A DNA stretch of 9,739 nucleotides from Parachlamydia sp. (lineage in GTDB: Bacteria; Chlamydiota; Chlamydiia; Chlamydiales; Parachlamydiaceae). Positions 1-6,273 of this stretch are shown here, piece after piece (the stretch's first letter is position 1; every line of letters begins with the position of its first letter). The notes below the pieces were generated by a model, which was not told the origin of the DNA, ran no database searches, and saw nothing but the letters and a program-made list of their open reading frames with translations. Position numbers and translations under genes: made by a program. The stretch lies in assembly GCA_021298935.1 (NCBI GenBank), contig JAJTHR010000199.1, positions 1-9,739 of the forward strand, in the 5' to 3' direction.

Positions 1-137
1 AATTTTTCATCGGCATCTTTTGCGTCCCAGCTCATTGCTCGATCTTGCAAACTTATCCAAGTTTGCTGCGATCTCCGCAATGTACTGGGACATAAAATCT
101 CGCCGCCAAAAATTTAAGAACCTACCCGCGCGCGGTA
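1..137. mobile_element. MITE-like palindromic repeat, copy 1 (left end cut by window edge)
   Basis: Positions 1-140 match 292-431 in the same orientation with three mismatches (22/313, 90/381, 132/423). By comparison with copy 2, about 22 bases of the left end lie outside the window. The centre is an imperfect inverted repeat: CCCAG (26-30) pairs with CTGGG (85-89), ATTGC with GCAAT, GATC with GATC, and GCAAACTT (47-54) with AAGTTTGC (59-66) around a 4-base loop. The right end reads GGTATA, with a possible TA target duplication at 138-139. No transposase is visible, so the copy would be non-autonomous. The near-identity of the copies suggests recent spread. Confidence 0.75.
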
Positions 138-140
138 TAG

Positions 141-266
141 TATGAAATCTATTATGTATTCTTTCAGAAAGTGAAATTTTACTATTATCTGTTTTATTCA
201 ATTCATTCAGTTCAGTGGTTAACTCATTTAAAAAGACAACTTCATCTTCTATCGAACATTTAGATG
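141..266 (-). other. Spacer between the repeat copies with an open frame of unknown origin
   Basis: On the minus strand this stretch is open without a stop and translates to a hydrophilic segment with a Leu/Asn/Glu-rich run (LNELTTELNELNK). The frame then continues into repeat copy 1 and stops at 7. Upstream, a stop codon lies just inside copy 2. The only in-frame start is a TTG at 201 without a convincing ribosome binding site, and more than half of the resulting 64-residue product would be repeat sequence. It may be a gene remnant trapped between the two insertions. I do not recognise it and see no good reason to call a functional gene. Confidence 0.3.
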
Positions 267-268
267 TA

Positions 269-428
269 TACCACGCGCGGATAGGTCTTTAAATTTTTCA
301 TCGGCATCTTTTACGTCCCAGCTCATTGCTCGATCTTGCAAACTTATCCAAGTTTGCTGCGATCTCCGCAATGTACTGGGCCATAAAATCTCGCCGCCAA
401 AAATTTAAGAACCTACCCGCGCACGGTA
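269..428. mobile_element. MITE-like palindromic repeat, copy 2 (complete, about 160 bp)
   Basis: The ends form imperfect terminal inverted repeats: 267-298 pairs with 399-430, with 27 of 32 positions complementary (TATACC on the left, GGTATA on the right, each followed inward by a GC-rich block and then an A/T run). The inverted symmetry continues to the centre (CCCAG 317-321 with CTGGG 376-380; GCAAACTT 338-345 with AAGTTTGC 350-357), so nearly the whole element could fold into one long hairpin. If the flanking TA (267-268 and 429-430) is a target duplication, this fits a MITE mobilised by an IS630/Tc1-type transposase. That family assignment is inference. The element has inserted into the 3' end of the small secreted-protein gene. 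Confidence 0.75.
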
Positions 429-649
429 TAGATCAAATTGGTGAAGTAAATGGGATGCTTTTGTCCGCCCGCCACCATTTGTATATTGCCCTCATTCCCG
501 TTCCAGGTAAAGGGGACATTAATGTTTAAATCGGGAACAACGTAGCGCCCCTTCCAACTAAAATTCTTTGGAAGCCGAGGCGGATCGATTTCAGCGCTGT
601 TTCCCCACGCCTGTACACATAACATGACGAACAAAATCTTTTTCCACAT
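413..649 (-). CDS. Small predicted secreted protein, 3' end rewritten by repeat insertion
   Basis: This is a 78-residue protein of unknown function. Residues 1-19 look like a signal peptide: MWKK, then a hydrophobic stretch ILFVMLCVQAW, then a likely cleavage site after NSA. Export is therefore inferred. The mature part is rich in Pro, Asn, Gly and aromatic residues. The ATG at 649 is preceded by GAGG at a 4-5 base spacing, and a candidate promoter lies upstream, so the start looks genuine. The last residues (TVRG) and the TAG stop are encoded by the end of repeat copy 2. Removing the repeat and one TA restores a frame ending LIYI followed by TAA, about 75 residues. If so, the insertion only changed the tail. 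Alternatively, the original protein was longer and this is a truncated remnant. No family was recognised. Confidence 0.5.
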   Translation of the reverse strand: MWKKILFVMLCVQAWGNSAEIDPPRLPKNFSWKGRYVVPDLNINVPFTWNGNEGNIQMVAGGQKHPIYFTNLIYTVRG

Positions 650-669
650 GAATACCTCAAATTTTTAGG

Positions 670-699
670 ACATTAATCACCTAAGGCACAAAAGGTCAA
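670..699 (-). promoter_or_regulatory. Candidate sigma70-type promoter for the small secreted protein
   Basis: On the minus strand, TTGACC (699-694) is followed after 17 bases by TTAATG (676-671), or after 18 by TAATGT (675-670). This is a fair -35/-10 pair about 20 bases upstream of the ribosome binding site of the gene starting at 649. It is a consensus match by eye only. Confidence 0.35.
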
Positions 700-708
700 G
701 AATTGTTG

Positions 709-738
709 TTGAAAGAAACGTCATTTCTCTTTTAAGAT
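709..738 (+). promoter_or_regulatory. Candidate promoter for the riboswitch-nrdAB-dcd transcript
   Basis: TTGAAA (709-714) and TAAGAT (733-738), separated by 18 bases, would start transcription at about 745, essentially at the first base of the riboswitch P1 helix (747). Both boxes deviate from consensus. The position relative to the aptamer is the main support. It lies back to back with the minus-strand promoter at 670-699. Confidence 0.35.
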
Positions 739-746
739 CTCAGGCA

Positions 747-967
747 CTTGCTAGTGGCTCTTGCTAATCGTTAGCTCGAGTCTTAAAAGGGAATCCGGTG
801 CCAATCCGGAACTGCCCCCGCAGCGGTAATCAGAAACGAATTTTGTCTTAGAGTGTGATTTAAAAACATCCTCTTAAGCACTGGCTCCAAGCTGGGAAGC
901 GACAAATAGTAGGAATGCCTTTAATTTTTAAAGGACATGTCTGTGAGTCCGAAGACCTGCTGGTAAG
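747..967 (+). ncRNA. Cobalamin (B12) riboswitch aptamer
   Basis: The conserved core elements of the cobalamin riboswitch occur in order. They are AAAAGGGAAT (785-794) followed by CCGGTG and AATCCGG, the CTGCCCCCGCAGCGGTAA block (P5/L5, about 812-829), the GCACTGGC / GCTGGGAAGC pair (879-900), and the 3' B12 box AGTCCGAAGACCTGC (946-960). The closing P1 helix pairs CTTGCTAG (747-754) with CTGGTAAG (960-967), eight pairs including two wobbles. This class binds cobalamins such as adenosylcobalamin and usually turns off the gene downstream. Here that gene is nrdA, on the same strand and about 150 bases further on. No other plus-strand gene lies between except a possible leader ORF. Confidence 0.93.
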
Positions 968-969
968 CG

Positions 970-1021
970 GAGGGTGTTTTAAGACACCCTCTTGGTGGCT
1001 TTCACCTTCGACGGGAAGGAG
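970..1021 (+). promoter_or_regulatory. Riboswitch expression platform: two hairpins and a sequestered AAGGAG
   Basis: Directly after P1 comes a perfect hairpin, GAGGGTGT (970-977) with ACACCCTC (984-991). It has no T-run and so is not an intrinsic terminator by itself. A second hairpin pairs CCTTC (1005-1009) with GAAGG (1015-1019) and covers the strong Shine-Dalgarno AAGGAG (1016-1021). CGGG at 1012-1015, spanning its loop, can pair with CCCG in L5 (817-820), as expected for the L5-L13 kissing contact by which cobalamin riboswitches hide a ribosome binding site. The translational mechanism is inference. A weak alternative stem, GGGAA (1013-1017) with TTCCC (1047-1051), precedes a T-rich stretch at 1054-1060, so transcriptional control is not excluded. 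Confidence 0.5.
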
Positions 1022-1031
1022 ACAGACGTTC

Positions 1032-1172
1032 GTGATTACCCTTATTTTCCCCCTATTTTTTCCTGTATTGTGGTCAGCCGCCATTGAGTCTATTCAACTT
1101 TTCAGAGGGCGCCATGACACTTGCTGCAGACATTCAATACAAAATCCGCAAACGGAACGGCACTGTCGTTGA
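1032..1172 (+). CDS. Possible leader ORF overlapping the nrdA start
   Basis: A GTG at 1032 lies 10 bases after the strong AAGGAG at 1016-1021 and opens a 46-codon frame. It runs through the nrdA start in another frame and stops at 1170-1172. Its first residues are strongly hydrophobic ([15 protein letters not shown]), like a signal or membrane segment. The rest is the out-of-frame reading of the start of nrdA. It could be a leader peptide coupling the riboswitch to nrdA translation, a remnant of an earlier gene behind the switch, or chance. There is no evidence of selection on its sequence. Confidence 0.2.
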   Translation: MITLIFPLFFPVLWSAAIESIQLFRGRHDTCCRHSIQNPQTERHCR

Positions 1173-3900
1173 TTTCGATGGAAGCCTGATTTTTCGAGCC
1201 CTTTCAGCTGCTTTTTGCACGACCGAATGGGGGGAGCCTAAAAATCACGTTCTGGATAGTGGGCAAAAAGCCCTAGTGGAACAGATTTTTGAAGCTGTCA
1301 TTGAAAAGGTTAGCGAGGGCTTCAAAAAAAATTATCAAATCGACGTGGAATGGATCCAGGATGTTGTCGAACTGATGCTCATGCGGCAAGGATACTACGC
1401 TGTCGCTAAAGATTACATTCTTTACCGTCAAAACAGGGCTCAGGCTAGAAAACTGTTTGCTCAAGATGACTGTGAAATCGCTCAGATTAAGGAGAGTGAC
1501 GGGTCCATTTGCCCGTTTTACCGCTCACAACTAAAGGGAATGATCGAGGAGGCAGCAAGCGGCTTGGCAGGCATTGCTTGTGAAAAAATAGCGAGGGATG
1601 TCGAATGTCAATTATTTGAAGGGGTGACGAAAGATGAGATCCTGAATGTGGCCATTTTGGTTTCAAGAAGTCTGATTGAAAAAGATCCCGTCTACGATCG
1701 CTTGACGGCCCGTTTATTTTTGATGAAAATCGACCGGGAGGTATTGTCCAAGGCCGCTCCCTTCTCAAGTAGAGGGCCTCTGATTCAAGCGGCATTCAGC
1801 AGACTCGTGCAGACAGGCATTCAACAGGGAAGGATGGATGCAAGGCTTGAGGGTTTTGATCTGGTGCGCCTGGCAGCTGCCTTACAGCCTGAAAGGGACC
1901 TGCACTTCAACTATTTGGGTTTGCAGACCCTGTATGACCGCTATTTTTTGCATGTGAATGGGACGCGCATTGAATCGCCACAAGCTTTTTGGATGCGTGT
2001 AGCGATGGGTTTGGCCTTGAATGAAGCTAAAAAAGATGATGCGGCCATTTCTTTTTATGAGATTCTTTCAACTTTACGCTATCTTCCCGGCACGCCGACT
2101 CTTTTTAATAGCGGCACCTGCCGCCCTCAGCTTTCCAGCTGCTACCTGCTATCCGTCGAAGATGATCTTTCCGCCATTTTTAAAATGATTTCTGATGATG
2201 CAATGCTATCCAAGTGGGCAGGGGGCTTGGGGAATGACTGGACACAAGTGAGGGCGACAAATGCGAAGATTGAAGGGACGAATGGAGAGTCGCAAGGGGT
2301 CATCCCTTTCCTGAAGATTGCCAATGATACCGCCTTGGCCGTCAACCAAGGGGGTAAACGAAAAGGGGCAATGTGCGCCTATCTTGAAGTGTGGCACCTG
2401 GATATCGAAGATTTTCTCGATCTGCGCAAAAATACCGGGGATGAGAGGCGCCGTGCGCATGATATGAACACGGCTAATTGGATTCCTGATCTGTTTATGA
2501 AGCGGGTTGAGGAAGATGGTGAATGGACTCTTTTCAATCCCTCTGATGTGCGGGATCTGCACGACCTCTATGGCAAAAAATTTGAGGAACGCTACTGCGC
2601 GTATGAAGAGGAGGCGCGGGAGGGGCGCATCGATTTGTATAAGAGGCTTCCGGCTGTCGAGCTTTGGCGCAAAATGCTTTCGAGGATCTTTGAAACAGGC
2701 CATCCTTGGATCACCTGGAAAGACCCGTCAAACGTGCGTTCTGCTCAGCAGCATTGCGGCGTTATTCACAGCTCGAATCTTTGCACTGAAATTCTTTTGA
2801 ACACAAGCAAGGAGGAAACGGCTGTCTGCAATATTGGGTCGCTTAACCTGAAGCAGCATATCGTCAATGGAAAGTTGGACGAGGCGCTGCTTAAAGAAAC
2901 GATTTTTACAGCCATGCAGATGCTCGACAATGTGATCGACATCAATTACTACCCAACGGTTGAGGCAAAAAATGCCAATCTCCGCCATCGCCCTGTGGGA
3001 CTTGGGATCATGGGCTTTCAGGATGCCCTTCATCAGCTCGCTATTTCCTATGCCTCTGAAGAGGCTGTGGCCTTTGCCGACCGCTCCATGGAATTTATCA
3101 GCTATAATGCCATTTTAGCTTCATCGCTATTGGCAAAAGAAAAGGGGCGCTATTCTTCTTATTCAGGCTCTTTGTGGGACAGAGGCTTGCTGCCGATCGA
3201 TACTCTCCGGCTTTTGGAAGAGGAGAGAGGGGCTTCTCTGGAAGTGGATTTTAACGCCGTGCTTGACTGGGAACCTGTGCGGACACAGATCAAACAGGAT
3301 GGCATGCGCAATAGCCAGGTGATGGCCATTGCACCGACGGCGACAATCAGCCAGATTGCCGGGGTTTCGCAATCCATTGAGCCGTTGTATGCGGCCCTTT
3401 TTGCCAAAAGCAATTTGTCGGGCGATTTTACCTATGTGAATGAGCGTCTGGTGGATGAATTAAAGGATTTGGGCTTATGGGACGACGAGATGCTGGACGC
3501 GTTCAAATATGAAGATGGCTCCATTCAAAATATTCAGCGTATTCCTGAAAGCATCCGCGCCAAGTACAAGACGGCCTTTGAAATTGGAGTCGATTGGCTG
3601 ATCCGCTCTGCGGCTGCCCGGCAAAAGTGGATCGATATGGGGCAGTCGCTAAATTTGTACCTTGTGGAACCCTCAGGTAAGAAACTGGATGAAATGTACC
3701 GTTTTGCTTGGCGCTGCGGGTTGAAAACGACCTACTACCTAAGAACGCGCGCTGCCACGCAAGTGGAGAAATCAACGCTTGATGTCAACCGTTTTGGCAT
3801 TCAGCCGAAGTGGATGAAAAGCAAAAGCGAATCGAGCAATATTACAATCGATCGACAGGTCTGCAGCCTGTCCAATCCTGAATGCGAAGCCTGTCAATAA
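1114..3900 (+). CDS. nrdA: Ribonucleoside-diphosphate reductase, alpha (catalytic) subunit, class I
   Basis: NrdA reduces ribonucleoside diphosphates to deoxy forms in the cytoplasm, using a radical supplied by NrdB. From the ATG at 1114 the protein has 928 residues. Two consecutive ATP-cone regulatory domains lie at about 7-110 and 125-215, followed by the catalytic barrel. Active-site residues are C343 (SSCYLL) and C572 (AVCNIGS), the redox pair; N555-x-C557-x-E559 (NLCTE), with the thiyl-radical Cys; and Y874-Y875 for radical transfer. The C-terminal CEAC pair (C924, C927) is the thioredoxin-facing relay. [17 protein letters not shown] is the class I signature region. The ATG follows AGAGGG (1104-1109). 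A TTG at 1084 would add 10 residues but lacks a ribosome binding site. nrdB follows 13 bases later, and the B12 riboswitch lies upstream. Confidence 0.96.
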   Translation: MTLAADIQYKIRKRNGTVVDFDGSLIFRALSAAFCTTEWGEPKNHVLDSGQKALVEQIFEAVIEKVSEGFKKNYQIDVEWIQDVVELMLMRQGYYAVAKDYILYRQNRAQARKLFAQDDCEIAQIKESDGSICPFYRSQLKGMIEEAASGLAGIACEKIARDVECQLFEGVTKDEILNVAILVSRSLIEKDPVYDRLTARLFLMKIDREVLSKAAPFSSRGPLIQAAFSRLVQTGIQQGRMDARLEGFDLVRLAAALQPERDLHFNYLGLQTLYDRYFLHVNGTRIESPQAFWMRVAMGLALNEAKKDDAAISFYEILSTLRYLPGTPTLFNSGTCRPQLSSCYLLSVEDDLSAIFKMISDDAMLSKWAGGLGNDWTQVRATNAKIEGTNGESQGVIPFLKIANDTALAVNQGGKRKGAMCAYLEVWHLDIEDFLDLRKNTGDERRRAHDMNTANWIPDLFMKRVEEDGEWTLFNPSDVRDLHDLYGKKFEERYCAYEEEAREGRIDLYKRLPAVELWRKMLSRIFETGHPWITWKDPSNVRSAQQHCGVIHSSNLCTEILLNTSKEETAVCNIGSLNLKQHIVNGKLDEALLKETIFTAMQMLDNVIDINYYPTVEAKNANLRHRPVGLGIMGFQDALHQLAISYASEEAVAFADRSMEFISYNAILASSLLAKEKGRYSSYSGSLWDRGLLPIDTLRLLEEERGASLEVDFNAVLDWEPVRTQIKQDGMRNSQVMAIAPTATISQIAGVSQSIEPLYAALFAKSNLSGDFTYVNERLVDELKDLGLWDDEMLDAFKYEDGSIQNIQRIPESIRAKYKTAFEIGVDWLIRSAAARQKWIDMGQSLNLYLVEPSGKKLDEMYRFAWRCGLKTTYYLRTRAATQVEKSTLDVNRFGIQPKWMKSKSESSNITIDRQVCSLSNPECEACQ

Positions 3901-3913
3901 AGGGGAGAATTAA

Positions 3914-4936
3914 ATGAAACAAGAACGTTTTGAAGCAGATAAAAAACAATTGATCAATTGCGAAGAAGTGGACGTCAACCAGCTGATGCCTTTGAAATAC
4001 AAGTGGGCCTGGGAGCATTACATCAATGGATGCGCCAACCACTGGATGCCCTCAGAAGTGCCCATGCAAAAGGATGTGGAAACGTGGCGCTCAAACAAGT
4101 TGACAGAGGCCGAAAAGCTTGTGCTGAAGCGTAATTTAGGCTTTTTTGCCACGGCAGAAAGTCTGGTGGCCAATAACCTTGTGCTTGCTATTTTTAAGCA
4201 CATCACCAATGCGGAATGCAGGCAGTATTTGCTCAGGCAAGCGTTTGAAGAAGCCATCCATACCCACACGTTTTTACATATCGTGGAAAGCCTCGGGTTG
4301 GATGAAAAAGAAATTTTTAATATGTACCATGAGATCCCGGCCATTCACGCCAAAGATGCCTTTGAAATGGAACTGACAGCGAATCTTGTCAATGGTCATG
4401 TGGACACGCGTACGACGAAAGGCAAGCAGGATTTCCTATGCAATCTAATCGGCTATTACATTATCATGGAGGGCATTTTTTTCTATAGCGGGTTTGCCAT
4501 GGTCCTGTCGTTTCAGCGCAGAAACCTTCTGCCAGGCATTGCCGAGCAGTTTCAGTACATCCTGCGGGATGAGACGGTCCATCTGAATTTTGGGGTCGAC
4601 CTGATCAATGGAATCAAGGCGGAAAATCCGGATGTCTGGACGCCTGATTTTGAAAATCGCATGGTGGCGATGATCCGGGAGGCTGTGAAATTGGAAATTG
4701 CCTATGCGCATGACTGCCTGCCGCAAGGGATTTTGGGTTTGAACGCTGCGTTATTTACCGACTATGTTCAGTACATTGCCGACAGGCGGCTTGAACGCAT
4801 CGGCCTTTCCAAGCTTTACCACTCCCCTAATCCATTTCCATGGATGAGCGAGACGATCGACTTGACGAAGGAGAAGAATTTTTTTGAAACCCGCGTCACT
4901 GAATACCAAAGTGCCGCTGTACTAACCTGGGAATAA
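3914..4936 (+). CDS. nrdB: Ribonucleoside-diphosphate reductase, beta subunit, class Ic (Mn/Fe type)
   Basis: NrdB is the radical-generating partner of NrdA. It is 340 residues long, close to the roughly 346 of Chlamydia trachomatis NrdB, and starts at an ATG six bases after AGGGGAG. The metal ligands are all present: E82, E113, H116, E186, E220 and H223. The residue that is the radical Tyr in class Ia enzymes is Phe here (F120 in EEAIHTHTF), matching F127 of C. trachomatis. In that family (class Ic) a Mn(IV)/Fe(III) cofactor replaces the tyrosyl radical. The C-terminus ([16 protein letters not shown]) resembles the NrdA-docking tail of chlamydial NrdB, one residue longer than the Chlamydia sequence I recall. 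The gene sits between nrdA and dcd with very short gaps, so one transcript is likely. Confidence 0.97.
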   Translation: MKQERFEADKKQLINCEEVDVNQLMPLKYKWAWEHYINGCANHWMPSEVPMQKDVETWRSNKLTEAEKLVLKRNLGFFATAESLVANNLVLAIFKHITNAECRQYLLRQAFEEAIHTHTFLHIVESLGLDEKEIFNMYHEIPAIHAKDAFEMELTANLVNGHVDTRTTKGKQDFLCNLIGYYIIMEGIFFYSGFAMVLSFQRRNLLPGIAEQFQYILRDETVHLNFGVDLINGIKAENPDVWTPDFENRMVAMIREAVKLEIAYAHDCLPQGILGLNAALFTDYVQYIADRRLERIGLSKLYHSPNPFPWMSETIDLTKEKNFFETRVTEYQSAAVLTWE

Positions 4937-4940
4937 TCAA

Positions 4941-5507
4941 ATGAGTATTTGTTCGGATAAATGGATCATAGAAAAATGCCGCTATGAACAGATGATAGAG
5001 CCCTTTGTCGAGGATCAGGTGCGCTATGAAGAGGAAAAAAAAGTCATTTCATATGGCGTTTCTTCTTATGGATATGACATCCGTGTCTCCAATCAATTTC
5101 AGATTTTTACAAATGTCTACGGAACGGTTGTCGACCCTAAAGCATTTGACAGGCAAAGCCTGGTCAGTGTCGAGGATGATGTCTGTATCATTCCACCGAA
5201 TAGTTTTGCTTTGGCCATTACCATGGAATACTTCCGCATTCCGGAAAATGTGATGACTATCTGCGTCGGCAAGTCCACTTATGCCCGCTGCGGTATTGTT
5301 GTCAATGTGACCCCTTTTGAGCCGGGTTGGGAAGGCTTCGCCGTTTTGGAAATTTCGAATACGACGCCGCTACCGGCTAAAATTTATGCGGGCGAGGGCA
5401 TTGCCCAAGTCCTGTTTTTTGAAGGAAGTGAGAGGTGTTTGAGGACCTACGCAGATAAGCAAGGAAAGTACCATCGCCAGATGGCGCTGACGCTGCCGCT
5501 TATCTAA
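4941..5507 (+). CDS. dcd: dCTP deaminase
   Basis: Dcd converts dCTP to dUTP and ammonia. dUTPase then makes dUMP, the substrate for thymidylate synthesis. The 188-residue length is usual for the family. It contains [11 protein letters not shown] (36-46), the phosphate-binding GKSTYAR (110-116), the catalytic Glu in LEISN (E137), and the nucleotide-pocket run [20 protein letters not shown] (141-160). The sequence closely resembles the chlamydial enzyme. It starts four bases after the nrdB stop, with only a weak TGGGAA ribosome binding site, so translation is probably coupled to nrdB. The reading frame overlaps the end of the convergent protease gene by eight bases. Its place behind nrdAB makes the operon a deoxynucleotide supply unit that also feeds dTTP synthesis. 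Confidence 0.96.
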   Translation: MSICSDKWIIEKCRYEQMIEPFVEDQVRYEEEKKVISYGVSSYGYDIRVSNQFQIFTNVYGTVVDPKAFDRQSLVSVEDDVCIIPPNSFALAITMEYFRIPENVMTICVGKSTYARCGIVVNVTPFEPGWEGFAVLEISNTTPLPAKIYAGEGIAQVLFFEGSERCLRTYADKQGKYHRQMALTLPLI

Positions 5508-6273
5508 AAAAAGTCATATAGATAAAGTTTAGGCAAAAATGGCAAAGGATGGCGCTTTCAATTTTTTTAGAAGAGTGGTAGACCCCTCCATAGAGCAGGC
5601 TGGCAAGAAAGGTAAAGACAAGAATGGCTGGATGCGGACTCCAAAAAATATGGCTTAATGTAAAGAGTGCAGAGCTTAACAGGATAGCGAGGGGTGCATT
5701 TAGATAGCGGCTTAAGGATGCCTGAATGAAGCCGCGGTAAAAACCCTCTTCAGGAATCGAGACGAGCACTAAATTGCTAAAAAGGTGGGCGGCCAAGTTG
5801 GGTGGAATTTTAAAATTTAGGTGTATCGCTTTGCTAAGCAGTGCAAGCAAAGCCAGAAGGCCTATGCCGCTTAAGCCTAGGGCCAATCCTTTTAACGCCT
5901 TTTTCCAGTCCTGCCATCCTTTGGCAAGCGGCACAATGAGCGCTAAAGGGAAAAGGCCGAGGAGGAGGTTTTTTAGCCCGATGGCAAAAGAGGGATTGAC
6001 AAAATAGGGGGGGAAACCAGGCACATGGATGAGCCGGAATAGGAGGCTGAAGGCTGTAAGCAGGCTGAAAAGTAGAAGATGAGAATTTCTGTGATAGGCC
6101 TGCCATAATAGGATGAGGGCTAAAATAAAAGGGAGTGCCATCCACGTTAATAGACCGGCAATCAAGCCGGTAAGGAGGCTAAGCGAAAAAAGCGGAAACC
6201 AAATTTTGGGATCCCGCTTGATCCATAAGCTTATAAAAGTGCACGTAATGAGAAAAAACGTGAGGATGATCAT
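5500..6273 (-). CDS. CPBP-family intramembrane metalloprotease (CAAX protease-like)
   Basis: This 257-residue, very hydrophobic protein has about seven or eight predicted membrane segments. The three CPBP (Abi/CAAX protease) motifs are present in order: EEGFYR (E175, E176, R180), FTLSH ending at H208, and HFCLN (H245, N249). These residues bind zinc and cleave within or near the membrane in studied relatives such as Rce1. The substrate is unknown. The ATG lies in an ATGA overlap with the flotillin stop (6270-6273), indicating translational coupling in the nfeD-flotillin operon. The 3' end overlaps the end of dcd by eight bases. A role in processing proteins of flotillin-rich membrane zones is only a suggestion from context. 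Confidence 0.88.
   Translation of the reverse strand: MIILTFFLITCTFISLWIKRDPKIWFPLFSLSLLTGLIAGLLTWMALPFILALILLWQAYHRNSHLLLFSLLTAFSLLFRLIHVPGFPPYFVNPSFAIGLKNLLLGLFPLALIVPLAKGWQDWKKALKGLALGLSGIGLLALLALLSKAIHLNFKIPPNLAAHLFSNLVLVSIPEEGFYRGFIQASLSRYLNAPLAILLSSALFTLSHIFWSPHPAILVFTFLASLLYGGVYHSSKKIESAILCHFCLNFIYMTFFR

Noticed and set aside
1..431. Direct repeats 1-140 and 292-431 as a CRISPR array
   Set aside because: The repeats are far too long, there are only two copies, they are palindromic with terminal inverted repeats, and no cas gene is present.
326..529. 67-residue plus-strand ORF across repeat copy 2
   Set aside because: It consists mostly of the palindromic repeat and then the antisense of the secreted-protein gene. 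No ribosome binding site was seen.
970..991. Perfect hairpin GAGGGTGT/ACACCCTC read as an intrinsic terminator after the riboswitch
   Set aside because: The stem is followed by TTGGTGGC, not a T-run. It is kept as part of the expression platform only.
860..1084. 74-residue minus-strand ORF opposite the riboswitch
   Set aside because: It is antisense to the structured RNA leader, with no start signals or protein-like features.
1084..1113. TTG at 1084 as the nrdA start
   Set aside because: There is no ribosome binding site before it, and the 10 extra residues ([10 protein letters not shown]) precede the usual ATP-cone start. The ATG at 1114 follows AGAGGG.
915..1172. 85-codon plus-strand ORF starting at ATG 915
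   Set aside because: Its start lies inside the riboswitch aptamer and its first half is conserved RNA structure. Only the part from GTG 1032, behind AAGGAG, is worth considering.
2206..2703. 165-residue minus-strand ORF within nrdA, and similar long antisense frames in nrdA, nrdB, flotillin and the oxidoreductase
   Set aside because: They lie wholly inside strongly identified genes on the other strand, have no recognisable domains, and are composition shadows.
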